Notes under the pieces: model-generated | What the model was told of the DNA's origin: nothing | The model's database searches: none | Seen by the model: the letters and a program-made list of their open reading frames with translations, nothing else | Assembly (NCBI GenBank): GCA_025362155.1 | Contig: JANYHX010000253.1 | Location: 1 to 10,052, forward strand | Reading direction: 5' to 3' | DNA length: 10,052 bases | Origin: Gallionella sp. | Lineage (GTDB): Bacteria > Pseudomonadota > Gammaproteobacteria > Burkholderiales > Gallionellaceae | Shown: positions 1-7,301 of the stretch, one piece after another | Position numbering within the stretch: the stretch's first letter is position 1 | Layout of the letters: each line of letters begins with the position of its first letter | Translations under genes and position numbers: made by a program

Positions 1-140
1 GCCAGATCCACTGCGCTTTTACCCGTCACCCCGGTGCGCAAAAAAATCGCCAGCAACTCCGCATCGGAAAGAGATGCAGCGCCACGCCCCAAGAGTTTCT
101 CGCGCGGTCGTTCGCCTTCAGGCCAGTCTGTGATTGCCAT
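1..140 (-). CDS. radC: DNA repair protein RadC, N-terminal part (runs off the left edge)
   Basis: The reverse strand from 140 reads [20 protein letters not shown], then a stretch ending [10 protein letters not shown], the characteristic N-terminus of the RadC/UPF0758 family. Only about 46 codons are inside the window. They cover the N-terminal helical (helix-hairpin-helix-like) part; the C-terminal JAB1/MPN-like metal-binding domain lies outside and cannot be judged. The start is supported by GGGAGAGG just upstream of the ATG. RadC is widely conserved, but its biochemical role is poorly settled despite the 'DNA repair' label. The gene points the same way as the oxidoreductase gene upstream of it, with a 169-bp gap. 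A radC gene close to coaBC-dut is a common betaproteobacterial arrangement (remembered synteny). Confidence 0.9.
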   Translation of the reverse strand, partial: MAITDWPEGERPREKLLGRGAASLSDAELLAIFLRTGVTGKSAVDL

Positions 141-230
141 ACCTCTCCCATGAATCAAGGAATATTTAGGGCCTCTTGCCATCAGCCTATTAAGCAGATG
201 GTCTAGTGCCCTCACCAGAAGTGGAAAGGA

Positions 231-236
231 AGTATA
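231..236 (-). promoter_or_regulatory. Possible -10 element for radC
   Basis: The reverse strand carries TATACT at 236-231, about 90 nt upstream of the radC ATG and downstream of the stem-loop at 251-275. No good -35 hexamer sits 16-18 bp upstream, so this is only a weak candidate. It would give radC its own transcript, separate from the oxidoreductase gene. Confidence 0.25.
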
Positions 237-250
237 ACGCAATTGTTTTT

Positions 251-275
251 CACCCTGGCAGAACCCGCCAAGGTG
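251..275 (-). other. 9-bp stem-loop between the FAD-Rieske gene and radC
   Basis: CACCCTGGC (251-259) and GCCAAGGTG (267-275) form an inverted repeat around a 7-nt loop. Read as minus-strand RNA, all nine positions pair, one of them as G-U; plus-strand RNA would have an A-C mismatch instead. It lies about 35 nt past the FAD-Rieske stop codon. It is followed by AAAAAC rather than a U-tract, so it is not a standard intrinsic terminator. A 3'-UTR processing or stabilising structure is a possible role (inference). Confidence 0.4.
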
Positions 276-309
276 AGGGGAAGCCGAAAGCCTAGGTAAC
301 TCCCATTGT

Positions 310-1923
310 TTAACGCGGCGGCCGCACTGAAGTTTCTCTTGACGAGGTGGAAGTGGGGGGATGTGAGGGTAGAGTCATCTCCACAACTGGCGTCATGTTA
401 GAAATGGACGGTCCATTTACCACTTTGCCATAGCAATCGAAACGGGATCCATGCACCGGGCAATCCCAGGTTTTTTCCACACTGTTCCACGCAACGATGC
501 CGCCTAAATGCGGACACTCGGCCTTGCATTGATGCAACGCACCCGATTCATCCCGATAGACCGCATATTTTTGCATCCCATGGCGGATAATTGCGCCACT
601 CGCCAACGGGATTTCGTTTTCGGATTCGACATCCCCTTCTGTTACCCAATCCCCATATTGCGCGGCCATGTTCAACATTTCCTGGGTGTATTCTTTTACG
701 CTACGCAGAGAAACGCGATTCGGATTATATAAAGTAGTCCATGGATTGGGCTTCCCGGTAATAAGATCGGTCAATAACATCCCTGCAATGGTGCCGTGAG
801 TCATGCCATTCCCAGAATCGCCGGTGGCGATATAAATGCCGGATTTATCCAGTGGATTGGCCCCGATATAGGCCAAGCCATCCAAAGGTTCCATCACCTG
901 CCCCGACCAGCGAAATGCCAACTCCCGCGCCATGGGGAAACGCGCCCGCGCCCATTCTTCCAGATTGGCAAAGCGCATTTCGGCATCATCCGCCTGGCCG
1001 GTTTTATGGTCTTCCCCACCGACGATTAACAATTCGCTGGCTTCATCATTCGCCTCGGCTAAGCGTACATAATGATAGGGATCAAGCGTATCCCAATACA
1101 GCGCTTTGGGAATGGAGCCGCGTGGCACCCGCAGGGCAATCACATAACTGCGATAAGCAGTTTGCTTGGTATGGATGACCAGCAAGTCATTTACTGGCGT
1201 ATTGGTAGCTACCACAATAGACCGGCAGGTAATTACCGGGCCGAGGTCTGTAGTGACCTGGCCGGGGGTGCCGCTCTTAATGTTGGTAGCATGGGTACCG
1301 GTGTGGATGGTTCCCCCGCCTGCAACAATACTGCGCGCCAAACCCAGCAAATATTTCAGCGGATGAATTTGCCCTTGTTGCGGAAAGCGCAAGCACGGGC
1401 CGCTATTGAAAAAATGCACCGGCACCCCGGTTTCCAAAGTGACGTCAAGCAATCCGGCTCGATGTGCCGCGGCCAGTTCCCGCTGCAAAATATCTATGTC
1501 TACGGACCGGTCACCCGCGAGAAACAGATAACCATCCAGCCTGGTAAAGTCACAATCTATATTCTCCTTCATCGCAATAGATTGGATCATATCAATGGCT
1601 GCGGCATGGCTTTCTGCCGCCAGCTGCGCGCCGTGCGCCCCATGCAGGCGTTCCAGTTCAAAAAATCGATCATCCAGAGCGGTGACCAGATGGGCGGTGG
1701 TATGTGCAGACTCGCCGCCGCCTACCGGGCCGTCATCCAGCACGATTACGCGCTGACCGGCACGGGTCAATAAATAAGCAGTCGTCAGCCCGGCAATGCC
1801 CGCACCGATCACGCACACATCGGTATCTTCATTGCTGCTTAAGGGAGGAAACTGCGCAATGCCTGGATAATCAGCAATGGTATCCATCCAGCACGAGGTG
1901 GTATTTCCTGAATCAGTATGCAT
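310..1923 (-). CDS. FAD-dependent oxidoreductase (DadA/DAO-like) fused to a C-terminal Rieske [2Fe-2S] domain
   Basis: The protein has 537 residues. Near the N-terminus [17 protein letters not shown] (about 36-52) is the Rossmann GxGxxG that binds the ADP part of FAD, followed by the acidic strand end VIVLDD. The DAO fold runs to roughly residue 400, where [10 protein letters not shown] is the usual second flavin contact. Residues about 430-518 are a Rieske domain: CPH (C470, H472) and CPVH (C488, H491) supply the two Cys and two His ligands. The last 19 residues are Pro/Ser/Thr-rich and look like an unstructured tail. The frame stays open 27 codons further upstream, but I chose the ATG at 1923 because AAGGAGA lies 7 nt before it and the extension does not look like protein. 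Flavin-Rieske fusions of this type are found in many bacteria (Bacillus YhfW is one I recall). The substrate is unknown; electrons presumably pass between flavin and cluster. No signal peptide is visible, so it should be cytoplasmic. Confidence 0.85.
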   Translation of the reverse strand: MHTDSGNTTSCWMDTIADYPGIAQFPPLSSNEDTDVCVIGAGIAGLTTAYLLTRAGQRVIVLDDGPVGGGESAHTTAHLVTALDDRFFELERLHGAHGAQLAAESHAAAIDMIQSIAMKENIDCDFTRLDGYLFLAGDRSVDIDILQRELAAAHRAGLLDVTLETGVPVHFFNSGPCLRFPQQGQIHPLKYLLGLARSIVAGGGTIHTGTHATNIKSGTPGQVTTDLGPVITCRSIVVATNTPVNDLLVIHTKQTAYRSYVIALRVPRGSIPKALYWDTLDPYHYVRLAEANDEASELLIVGGEDHKTGQADDAEMRFANLEEWARARFPMARELAFRWSGQVMEPLDGLAYIGANPLDKSGIYIATGDSGNGMTHGTIAGMLLTDLITGKPNPWTTLYNPNRVSLRSVKEYTQEMLNMAAQYGDWVTEGDVESENEIPLASGAIIRHGMQKYAVYRDESGALHQCKAECPHLGGIVAWNSVEKTWDCPVHGSRFDCYGKVVNGPSISNMTPVVEMTLPSHPPTSTSSRETSVRPPR

Positions 1924-1990
1924 GATATGTCTCCTTATCAATAAGCCGCATATTCTCTTCGTGCAGCGAAGGGGTCTGTACGATCTCTCG

Positions 1991-2012
1991 CATAATTCGC
2001 CCATAATTCGCC
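1991..2012. repeat. Exact 11-bp tandem duplication, CATAATTCGCC x2
   Basis: CATAATTCGCC occurs twice back to back (1991-2001 and 2002-2012). It lies 68 bp upstream of the FAD-Rieske start on one side and 22 bp upstream of the small ORF start on the other. The 11-bp period is about one helical turn, so a protein bound to both copies would sit on the same DNA face. Each copy contains CATAAT, one base off a sigma-70 -10 box on the plus strand, but no fitting -35 is evident. Confidence 0.6.
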
Positions 2013-2019
2013 GCGAACT

Positions 2020-2028
2020 TAAGGAGGT
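2020..2028 (+). promoter_or_regulatory. Full-length Shine-Dalgarno sequence for the small ORF at 2034
   Basis: TAAGGAGGT is complementary to nine bases of the canonical 16S rRNA 3' tail (ACCTCCTTA). It is the strongest ribosome-binding site I see in the window. AGGAGG ends 6 nt before the second of two adjacent ATG codons (2034) and only 3 nt before the first (2031), which favours 2034 as the start. Confidence 0.65.
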
Positions 2029-2033
2029 ATATG

Positions 2034-2132
2034 ATGAAAAAACAACAAGCCCTTGGTTTAATTTATATTAAATATTTTTACCTGTTATCTTTTGATTACA
2101 CATACGCCGCCTTATTAAGGGTAAGTTTATGA
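2034..2132 (+). CDS. Candidate small protein or leader peptide, 32 residues, unknown function
   Basis: The ORF begins MKKQQALGLIYIKY and ends in LLRVSL before TGA. It has a positively charged start, then a largely hydrophobic, aromatic-rich middle with five Tyr and two Phe in 32 residues. It could be a small membrane-associated peptide. The main support is the perfect Shine-Dalgarno sequence at 2020-2028. It lies between the divergent FAD-Rieske gene and coaBC, ending 85 bp before the coaBC ATG. Its stop overlaps a further ATG (2129) that opens a 14-codon basic ORF ending at 2173, which has no clear ribosome-binding site. I do not recognise the sequence. It could be a real microprotein, an upstream ORF affecting coaBC, or chance. 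The base composition is visibly AT-richer than the flanking genes. Confidence 0.4.
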   Translation: MKKQQALGLIYIKYFYLLSFDYTYAALLRVSL

Positions 2133-2170
2133 GGAGCAAAAGGCGTATCCAGCGCGCCGTAAATTTCTTG

Positions 2171-2176
2171 TAAAAT
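2171..2176 (+). promoter_or_regulatory. Possible -10 element for coaBC
   Basis: TAAAAT lies 41 bp before the coaBC ATG within TGTAAAATGGAAA. The same 13-mer, with one change, occurs at 5496-5508, at similar distance upstream of proS. No convincing -35 hexamer is at the right spacing, so the call rests on the hexamer and the recurrence. Confidence 0.3.
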
Positions 2177-2217
2177 GGAAAGGGAATGGAACCCACTCAA
2201 TCAACGTAAAGTGTCAC

Positions 2218-3534
2218 ATGAGCCACATAATCCTGGGCATCAGCGGCGGCATCGCGGCCTACAAGGCGGCTGAATTACTGCGCTTGCTGACCAAGCAAGA
2301 CATCGACGTGCAGGTCGTCATGACCAAGGCAGCTTGCCATTTCATCACCCCGACCACGATGCAGGGGCTATCGGGCAAACCGGTAATGACCTCGCAGTGG
2401 GATGCGAGCGTGCCGAACAGCATGGCGCATATCAATCTGAGCCGCGCGGCGGATGCGATTGTGATCGCGCCTGCGAGTGCCAATTTTATTGCCAAGCTGG
2501 CGCATGGCTTGGCGGATGATTTGCTCTCTACCCTTTGCCTCGCGAGAAATTGCCCGTTGATTATCGCCCCGGCAATGAACCGCGAGATGTGGCTGAATGC
2601 CGCGACGCAGCGCAATATCAAGCAACTGTTAGCTGATGGCGTGCAGATACTCGGGCCGGATAGCGGCGTGCAGGCCTGCGGTGAAGAGGGCATGGGGCGG
2701 ATGTTGGAGGCTGAGGAGCTGGCCCATGACATTACGGGATTATTACGGACGGATAAAACACTGAACGTGGGTTCCCCCTCCCTAGCTCCTGATGGAACTC
2801 CTAGCCACTCGACCCGGCTGCCAGGCACTGCAGTCAAGTCGCTGGGTGCCCCGCAACCAGAGAGGGTACAAATACAGTCGTTGCCCAAAAAACTACTGGG
2901 TAAAAAAGTCCTGATTACGGCCGGACCGACCTATGAAGCGATAGACGCGGTGCGCGGCATCACCAACCGCAGCTCAGGCAAAATGGGCTATGCGATCGCA
3001 CAAGCGGCACAGGAATTGGGCGCAAACGTAGTGCTGATATCCGGCCCCACCGCATTGGCCAAACCGCTGGGTATATTAGGGGTAGATGTGCAAAGTGCCG
3101 AGCAAATGTTCAATGCGGTGAAACAGCACCTCAGCAATTGCGATATTTTTATCAGCGTGGCAGCGGTCGCCGATTACCGTGTCGCCCATCCCTCCGCACA
3201 AAAATTCAAGAAAAGTACACAAAATATTACGCTGGAACTTGTCCCTAATCCGGACATTCTGGCCTATGTTGCCAACCTGACCAATCCCCCATTCTGCGTG
3301 GGTTTTGCGGCAGAGAGCGAAAATCTTGTGGAATATGCCGAACAAAAACGCCGCGCAAAAAAGCTGCCTTTGCTAGTGGGCAATCTGGTACAGGAAGCCG
3401 TCGGCAGCGACGATAACGAACTGGTGTTATTCGATGACAGTGGCAGGCAAACACTGCCGCGCGCCGATAAATTAACGCTGGCGCGCCAGTTAATGCAACG
3501 CATCGCACAACGTAACAAGGGAGTATTAAAATGA
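2218..3534 (+). CDS. coaBC: Bifunctional phosphopantothenoylcysteine decarboxylase / phosphopantothenate-cysteine ligase
   Basis: This enzyme carries out two steps of coenzyme A synthesis: CTP-dependent joining of cysteine to 4'-phosphopantothenate (CoaB), then FMN-dependent decarboxylation to 4'-phosphopantetheine (CoaC). The CoaC flavoprotein domain is residues 1 to about 175, with ISGGIAAYK, the catalytic His71 in HINLSR, PAMN (Asn121) and Cys154 in ACGEEGMGR. The CoaB domain is about 226-435, with [21 protein letters not shown] (Asn250) and Lys329. Against the E. coli residues as I recall them (H75, N125, C158, N210, K289) the offset shifts from -4 to +40, so the interdomain linker is about 44 residues longer. 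Total length is 438, against about 406 in E. coli. The linker DNA carries a repeat described separately. The ATG at 2218 matches the usual N-terminus, although its ribosome-binding site is weak. The gene overlaps dut by 4 bp. Confidence 0.95.
   Translation: MSHIILGISGGIAAYKAAELLRLLTKQDIDVQVVMTKAACHFITPTTMQGLSGKPVMTSQWDASVPNSMAHINLSRAADAIVIAPASANFIAKLAHGLADDLLSTLCLARNCPLIIAPAMNREMWLNAATQRNIKQLLADGVQILGPDSGVQACGEEGMGRMLEAEELAHDITGLLRTDKTLNVGSPSLAPDGTPSHSTRLPGTAVKSLGAPQPERVQIQSLPKKLLGKKVLITAGPTYEAIDAVRGITNRSSGKMGYAIAQAAQELGANVVLISGPTALAKPLGILGVDVQSAEQMFNAVKQHLSNCDIFISVAAVADYRVAHPSAQKFKKSTQNITLELVPNPDILAYVANLTNPPFCVGFAAESENLVEYAEQKRRAKKLPLLVGNLVQEAVGSDDNELVLFDDSGRQTLPRADKLTLARQLMQRIAQRNKGVLK
2789..2845 (-). 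repeat. Diverged repeat copy embedded in the coaBC linker
   Basis: The reverse complement of this segment aligns with 4134-4191 over 57-58 bp with a one-base gap and about 41 identities by hand count. Two exact 11-bp blocks stand out: ACTCCTAGCCA (2797-2807 against the complement of 4173-4183) and CAAGTCGCTGG (2835-2845 against the complement of 4134-4144). Their spacing is conserved to one base. A small hairpin lies between the blocks in both copies (CTGC/GCAG here, GCTGTC/GACAGC there). The segment is read through in frame in the extra CoaC-CoaB linker residues (about 191-210). Confidence 0.7.
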
Positions 3535-4022
3535 AACCCGTCCCCCCAACGAAACTTCACTCAGCCACCGAACACATTTCGGTAGATGTCAAAATTCTCG
3601 ACCCTCGCCTGCATGAAAGCATGCCCGGCTACGCAACGGCGGGCTCAGCGGGAATCGATTTGCGCGCCTGCATCCAGCACAATATGGTGATCCAGCCCTC
3701 CCAGTGCGAATTGATCCCCAGCGGCATTGCGCTGCATCTGGCTCATCCAGGCTATGCGGCGATGATTTTGCCGCGTTCCGGTTTAGGGCATAAGCACGGC
3801 ATTGTTCTCGGCAATCTGGTGGGCCTGATTGACTCCGATTATCAAGGGCAGATTTTCGTTTCACTATGGAACCGCAGCCAGATTCCTTTCACGCTGATGC
3901 CGATGGAGCGCATGGCACAACTGGTGATCGTGCCGGTGATGCAGGCAAGCTTCAATATCGTGAAGGAATTTCCATTAAGCGAACGCGGCAGTGGGGGGTT
4001 TGGTAGTACCGGTAAGCACTGA
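3531..4022 (+). CDS. dut: Deoxyuridine 5'-triphosphate nucleotidohydrolase (dUTPase)
   Basis: This enzyme hydrolyses dUTP to dUMP and pyrophosphate, keeping uracil out of DNA and supplying the thymidylate precursor; the family acts as a homotrimer. All five trimeric dUTPase motifs are visible in the 163 residues: motif 1 [10 protein letters not shown] (37-46), motif 2 PRSGLG (81-86), motif 3 [11 protein letters not shown] (98-108, catalytic Asp probably D101), motif 4 [11 protein letters not shown] (126-136) and the Gly-rich motif 5 [11 protein letters not shown] (152-162), which closes over the substrate. The N-terminus is about a dozen residues longer than usual. I keep this start because AAGGGAG lies 7 nt upstream and because the ATG overlaps the coaBC stop as ATGA, the normal coupling for this pair. 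A convergent gene lies downstream, beyond a structured repeat. Confidence 0.95.
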   Translation: MKPVPPTKLHSATEHISVDVKILDPRLHESMPGYATAGSAGIDLRACIQHNMVIQPSQCELIPSGIALHLAHPGYAAMILPRSGLGHKHGIVLGNLVGLIDSDYQGQIFVSLWNRSQIPFTLMPMERMAQLVIVPVMQASFNIVKEFPLSERGSGGFGSTGKH

Positions 4023-4027
4023 AGGGG

Positions 4028-4191
4028 CATCTAAAATTCAGAGTTCACCAAAATGCAAGGCGCGGAAAAAATTTCCGCAGCGCCACATATGGGTTATATG
4101 TAAGCAAGAAATTTTTTCCGCAACGCAGCATAACCAGCGACTTGGCTGTCGTCTTTTGACAGCTTAGTCGAATGGCTAGGAGTCACATCAG
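4028..4191. repeat. Structured intergenic repeat element between dut and the CBS-domain gene
   Basis: This stretch fills most of the gap between the convergent dut and CBS genes. Its left half is a long nested inverted repeat (4053-4131). Its right half carries a 6-bp hairpin (GCTGTC 4145-4150, GACAGC 4158-4163) and the 58 bp (4134-4191) that recur, inverted and diverged, in coaBC. The outer boundaries are my estimate, because only the right part has a second copy in this window. It has no protein-coding character and no transposase. It looks like a REP- or MITE-like dispersed element (inference). Confidence 0.55.
4053..4131. other. Long nested inverted repeat (hairpin or cruciform)
   Basis: The perfect 14-bp arms GCGGAAAAAATTTC (4062-4075) and GAAATTTTTTCCGC (4108-4121) enclose a second inverted repeat, ACATAT (4085-4090) / ATATGT (4096-4101), with a GGGTT loop. 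Outside the arms, ATGC (4053-4056) and GCAT (4128-4131) plus GCG/CGC extend the stem imperfectly. The left arm can also fold on itself as GCGGAAA-AAA-TTTCCGC (4062-4078), so alternative structures exist. It lies after the dut stop and after the stop of the opposing CBS gene, so it could end or protect transcripts from both sides. The T-runs are inside the stem, which is unlike a textbook terminator. Confidence 0.7.
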
Positions 4192-4261
4192 TGGGATACA
4201 ACGTAGTTGCTGTGAAGGCTCATATGCGAAGCATGTTATGCCGGACCTAAAATCTGATTTT

Positions 4262-4858
4262 TTAACCGCGCGCGATTACTGCCTCGATTTCAGCAAAGGT
4301 ATGCGCCAATTCGAAACTCTGCACCTGAGCGCCCAATTGACGGGCGATCTGGGTAAGCGAGAACAAACCGCAGACTGCCTGCTTACCATCTGTTCCTGCG
4401 GAGGCGACCAGCACGTGCTGCCGATGGGATTTTTTCAGGGTGGCGACGATTTCTCCGACTTGGGCTTTTTGCACATCTTCGCTGGTCAGTACTTCCAATT
4501 CACGTTGCGTCGTCATGATGTCCCGCACCATGATGTCGGCATGGGTGCCGCCCATATTTTGCAGAAAGTGCATAGGCTTTTCCCCAAGCACATCGCTGGC
4601 AGTCAATAAACCAGCTACTTGATCGCTCTCATCCAGTACCAATAGCGTACGCACGCCGTAACGGATCATCTTGGCATTGGCCTTATCCATCGAAGTCTTG
4701 GCACGTACACTCACCACCGCAACTTTACTCAAGTCTGTCATCACGTTTGTCGCCGGATCGCTTAGTTTGACCCGTTCCGGAAGCTTCTGCACCGGCCGCA
4801 TAAAAGAAGAGCCCGCTTTCAGCAGGGAAGATTGCAATGGGCCGTATTCTTTAATCAA
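4262..4858 (-). CDS. CBS-domain protein (two CBS motifs), function unassigned
   Basis: The protein has 198 residues. Two CBS modules are recognisable: about 36-95 ([19 protein letters not shown], then [20 protein letters not shown]) and about 109-180 ([15 protein letters not shown], then HVLVASA and [15 protein letters not shown]). A CBS pair usually binds adenine nucleotides and acts as an energy or redox-linked switch. No catalytic or transport domain is attached, so the partner is unknown. The start is TTG at 4858: no in-frame ATG fits, AAGGAGA sits 7 nt upstream, and the TTG lies inside the last codons of rppH (8-bp overlap), implying translational coupling. The first 30 or so residues are outside the CBS fold. 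It is convergent with dut. Confidence 0.82.
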   Translation of the reverse strand: MIKEYGPLQSSLLKAGSSFMRPVQKLPERVKLSDPATNVMTDLSKVAVVSVRAKTSMDKANAKMIRYGVRTLLVLDESDQVAGLLTASDVLGEKPMHFLQNMGGTHADIMVRDIMTTQRELEVLTSEDVQKAQVGEIVATLKKSHRQHVLVASAGTDGKQAVCGLFSLTQIARQLGAQVQSFELAHTFAEIEAVIARG

Positions 4859-5381
4859 AACTTTTCTCCTTAATGTGATTGTAGTGTTGTAGCGTGGTGG
4901 GATTATTTTTTGCGGGGAGGTAACTAGCCAACTCGTTAAGCGCCATCGTGTAAACTTCCCGCTTGAATTCGATCACGGCGCTGATGTCCAGCCAGTAATT
5001 ATTCCAGCGCCACGCATCAAACTCCGGATGCGCACTGGCACGCAGGCAGACGTCGCAATCACGGCCAATCAGCAGCAATAAAAACCAGATTTGCTTTTGC
5101 CCACGATAACCGCCGCGCGATTCACGTTTGCTCCAGCTCTGCGGAACCTCATAACGCATCCAGTCGCGGGTGCGTCCGAGTATTTTTACATGTTCCGGCA
5201 TCAAGCCAACTTCTTCGTGCAACTCGCGATACATTGCTTCTTCCGGGGTCTCGCCATGCTGAATGCCACCCTGCGGAAATTGCCATGCATGCTGCCGCAC
5301 CCGCTTGCCCCAAAGCACCTGATTCCTGTCATTGGTGATGATAATGCCGACATTCGGGCGGTAGCCGTCTCGGTCTATCAT
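4851..5381 (-). CDS. rppH: RNA pyrophosphohydrolase RppH (Nudix hydrolase)
   Basis: RppH removes pyrophosphate from the 5' triphosphate end of transcripts, giving a 5' monophosphate that triggers RNase E-dependent decay. The N-terminus [17 protein letters not shown] and WQFPQGG (33-39) are typical of the family. The Nudix box spans residues 38-60: G38, E44, then RELHEEVGL (52-60), with metal-binding Glu at 53, 56 and 57. The length of 176 residues equals that of E. coli Rpp[16 protein letters not shown] and the FDAWRW segment are also characteristic. The ATG at 5381 matches the conserved N-terminus, although its ribosome-binding site is weak (GAGTGA). TAAAAT at 5407-5402 is a possible -10. 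The gene is divergent from proS, and the CBS gene starts within its last codons. Confidence 0.93.
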   Translation of the reverse strand: MIDRDGYRPNVGIIITNDRNQVLWGKRVRQHAWQFPQGGIQHGETPEEAMYRELHEEVGLMPEHVKILGRTRDWMRYEVPQSWSKRESRGGYRGQKQIWFLLLLIGRDCDVCLRASAHPEFDAWRWNNYWLDISAVIEFKREVYTMALNELASYLPAKNNPTTLQHYNHIKEKSFD

Positions 5382-5478
5382 TTTGTCACTCTAGTCGGTT
5401 AATTTTAATAGCCCGATTCTTTCACATTTCATCTTTAATGAAAAGAGAAACTGCCACTCGCCCATTGCTTAACATACC

Positions 5479-5494
5479 GGAATACAAGCATTCC
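5479..5494. promoter_or_regulatory. Small palindrome in the rppH-proS divergent region
   Basis: GGAAT (5479-5483) and ATTCC (5490-5494) form an inverted repeat with centres 11 bp apart, directly upstream of the putative proS -10 at 5498. The size and spacing would suit a dimeric regulator, but a 5-bp arm can easily arise by chance. Confidence 0.2.
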
Positions 5495-5497
5495 CTG

Positions 5498-5503
5498 TAA
5501 AAT
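5498..5503 (+). promoter_or_regulatory. Possible -10 element for proS
   Basis: TAAAAT lies 34 bp before the proS ATG within TGTAAAATTGAAA, which differs at one position from the sequence upstream of coaBC (2169-2181). No clear -35 hexamer is at 16-18 bp. Confidence 0.3.
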
Positions 5504-5537
5504 TGAAAAATCAAACAATAATCAGGTCGTATTTACT

Positions 5538-7301
5538 ATGCGCGTTTCGCAATTTTTCATTTCCACTCTCAAAGAGGCTCCTTCCGAAGCCGAACTCGCC
5601 AGCCACAAACTGATGATGCGTGCCGGCTATATCAAAAAATTGGCCAGCGGTTTGTATACCTGGATGCCGCTCGGATTGCGTGTATTGCGCAAGGTGGAAA
5701 ACATCGTGCGCGAAGAAACGGATCTCAGCGGCGGGATTGAATTGCTGATGCCCGCTATACAGCCTGCCGAACTGTGGCAGGAAACCGGACGCTGGGAAGT
5801 GTTTGGCCCGCAGATGCTGAAAATAAAAGATAGGCACGATAATCTATTCTGCTTCGGCCCTACCCACGAAGAAGTCATCACCGACATCGCGCGCCGCGAG
5901 ATTCGCAGCTATCGGCAATTGCCGGTCAACTTTTATCAGATTCAAACCAAGTTTCGTGACGAAGTGCGCCCACGTTTCGGCGTGATGCGCGCACGCGAAT
6001 TTTTGATGAAGGATGCTTATTCCTTCCATGCGGATTATGCCAGCCTGGAACAAACTTACCGCCTCATGCATGACACCTACTCGCGCATTTTCACCCGCCT
6101 GGGCCTTAAATTCCGTTCCGTCGCGGCGGATACGGGCGCGATTGGCGGCAGCGGCTCACATGAATTTCATGTGCTGGCCGATTCGGGAGAGGATGCGCTG
6201 GCCTATTGCCCCGCTTCAGACTATGCCGCGAATGTGGAACTGGCCGAGGCTGTTGCGCCGAATGCGCCTCGTGCCGCTGCTACCCAAACAATGCGTGATA
6301 TCGAAACACCGAAGCAGACCACCTGTGAACAGGTAGCAGAACTGTTGGGTATTCCATTGCAAAGTACCGTGAAACTGCTGGCGCTGATGAGTGGCGCAAC
6401 GCTGAATGTTTTGCTGCTGCGCGGCGACCATAGCCTGAACGAAACAAAGGTGAACAAGCTGCCTGATCTCTCTGAGTTCCGTTTTGCTACCGAAGATGAA
6501 ATCCGCGCTAACTTCAACTGCCCGCCCGGCTTTCTCGGCCCCGTCGGAATCGACAGAAAAAAGATTCGTGTGATTGCTGATCGCACCGTTGCGGCCATGA
6601 GCGATTTCGTGGTGGGCGCGAACAAGGCTAAATTCCATACCGCCGGCGTAAACTGGGGACGCGATTTGCCCGAACCTGACTTGATCGCTGACATCCGCAA
6701 CGTAGTCACTGGCGACACTTCCCCAGACGGCAAAGGAGCGCTGGAAATATGCCGTGGCATCGAAGTCGGGCACATCTTCCAGTTGCGCACCAAATATGCC
6801 GAAGCGATGAAAGCCACTTTTCTGGATGCGCAAGGCAAAGCGCAATTCATCGAAATGGGCTGCTACGGCATTGGTGTGTCACGTATCGTCGCTGCCGCCA
6901 TTGAACAGAGTTTCGATGAGCGCGGTATCATTCTGCCGACCGCAATGGCTCCTTTTCAGATTGCCATTGTGCCGATAGGCATGGACAAAAGTGAAGCTGT
7001 ACGTGTAGCAGTCGAACAGCTTTATGCCGACCTGCAAGCCGCTGGAATCGAAGTGTTACTGGATGACCGCGATGAACGCCCCGGTGTGATGTTTGCCGAT
7101 ATGGAGTTGATCGGCATTCCGCATCGCATTGTGGTTGGCGAACGTGGATTGAAGAATGGCATGGTGGAATATCAGGGGCGACGCGCACCCGCAAGGAGTA
7201 CGCCGCCAGACACTCAGCCTGCGGCTGGTCTTAGCGCAGATACCGCTGTGCAAGCTATCCCCTTGCAAAACGCGCTGGAGTTCGTAAAATCAAGGCTGTG
7301 A
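5538..7301 (+). CDS. proS: Prolyl-tRNA synthetase, bacterial type with editing insertion
   Basis: This cytoplasmic class II synthetase charges tRNA-Pro with proline. Visible in the 587 residues: motif 1 region around [19 protein letters not shown] (28-46), GPTHEE (107-112), motif 2 [17 protein letters not shown] (139-155), motif 3 [10 protein letters not shown] (441-450), and the anticodon-binding domain from about 470 ([11 protein letters not shown], then [22 protein letters not shown]). Residues about 225-400 are the INS editing domain that clears Ala-tRNA-Pro. Lys279 sits where I recall the essential E. coli INS lysine (K279). The C-terminus carries roughly 15-20 extra Pro/Ala-rich residues between GRRAPARS and [13 protein letters not shown]. 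The start at 5538 matches the family N-terminus (MRVSQFF); the ribosome-binding site is weak. The stop overlaps the GTG of the next gene. Confidence 0.96.
   Translation: MRVSQFFISTLKEAPSEAELASHKLMMRAGYIKKLASGLYTWMPLGLRVLRKVENIVREETDLSGGIELLMPAIQPAELWQETGRWEVFGPQMLKIKDRHDNLFCFGPTHEEVITDIARREIRSYRQLPVNFYQIQTKFRDEVRPRFGVMRAREFLMKDAYSFHADYASLEQTYRLMHDTYSRIFTRLGLKFRSVAADTGAIGGSGSHEFHVLADSGEDALAYCPASDYAANVELAEAVAPNAPRAAATQTMRDIETPKQTTCEQVAELLGIPLQSTVKLLALMSGATLNVLLLRGDHSLNETKVNKLPDLSEFRFATEDEIRANFNCPPGFLGPVGIDRKKIRVIADRTVAAMSDFVVGANKAKFHTAGVNWGRDLPEPDLIADIRNVVTGDTSPDGKGALEICRGIEVGHIFQLRTKYAEAMKATFLDAQGKAQFIEMGCYGIGVSRIVAAAIEQSFDERGIILPTAMAPFQIAIVPIGMDKSEAVRVAVEQLYADLQAAGIEVLLDDRDERPGVMFADMELIGIPHRIVVGERGLKNGMVEYQGRRAPARSTPPDTQPAAGLSADTAVQAIPLQNALEFVKSRL

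Noticed and set aside
251..280. Intrinsic terminator for the FAD-Rieske gene
   Set aside because: The stem is good, but on the transcribed strand it is followed by A residues, not U residues.
1072..1773. 233-codon plus-strand ORF opposite the FAD-Rieske gene
   Set aside because: It lies wholly antisense to a gene with clear cofactor motifs and has no protein-family character; it is a shadow frame.
2102..2148. Inverted repeat ATACGCC / GGCGTAT as a riboswitch or attenuator before coaBC
   Set aside because: The arms are 7 bp with a loop of over 30 nt and no supporting terminator or conserved aptamer; likely chance.
4222..4263. Possible dut terminator: hairpin around ATGCGAAGCAT followed by a T-run
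   Set aside because: The six T residues (4258-4263) are over 20 nt away from the short stem, and they reach the CBS stop codon; this is not a terminator geometry.
4172..4609. 145-codon plus-strand ORF opposite the CBS gene
   Set aside because: It starts in the repeat element and runs antisense to the CBS domains; no motif is recognisable.
6216..6850. Two 209-codon minus-strand ORFs inside proS
   Set aside because: They are antisense to the ProS editing domain, which is intact in the plus frame.
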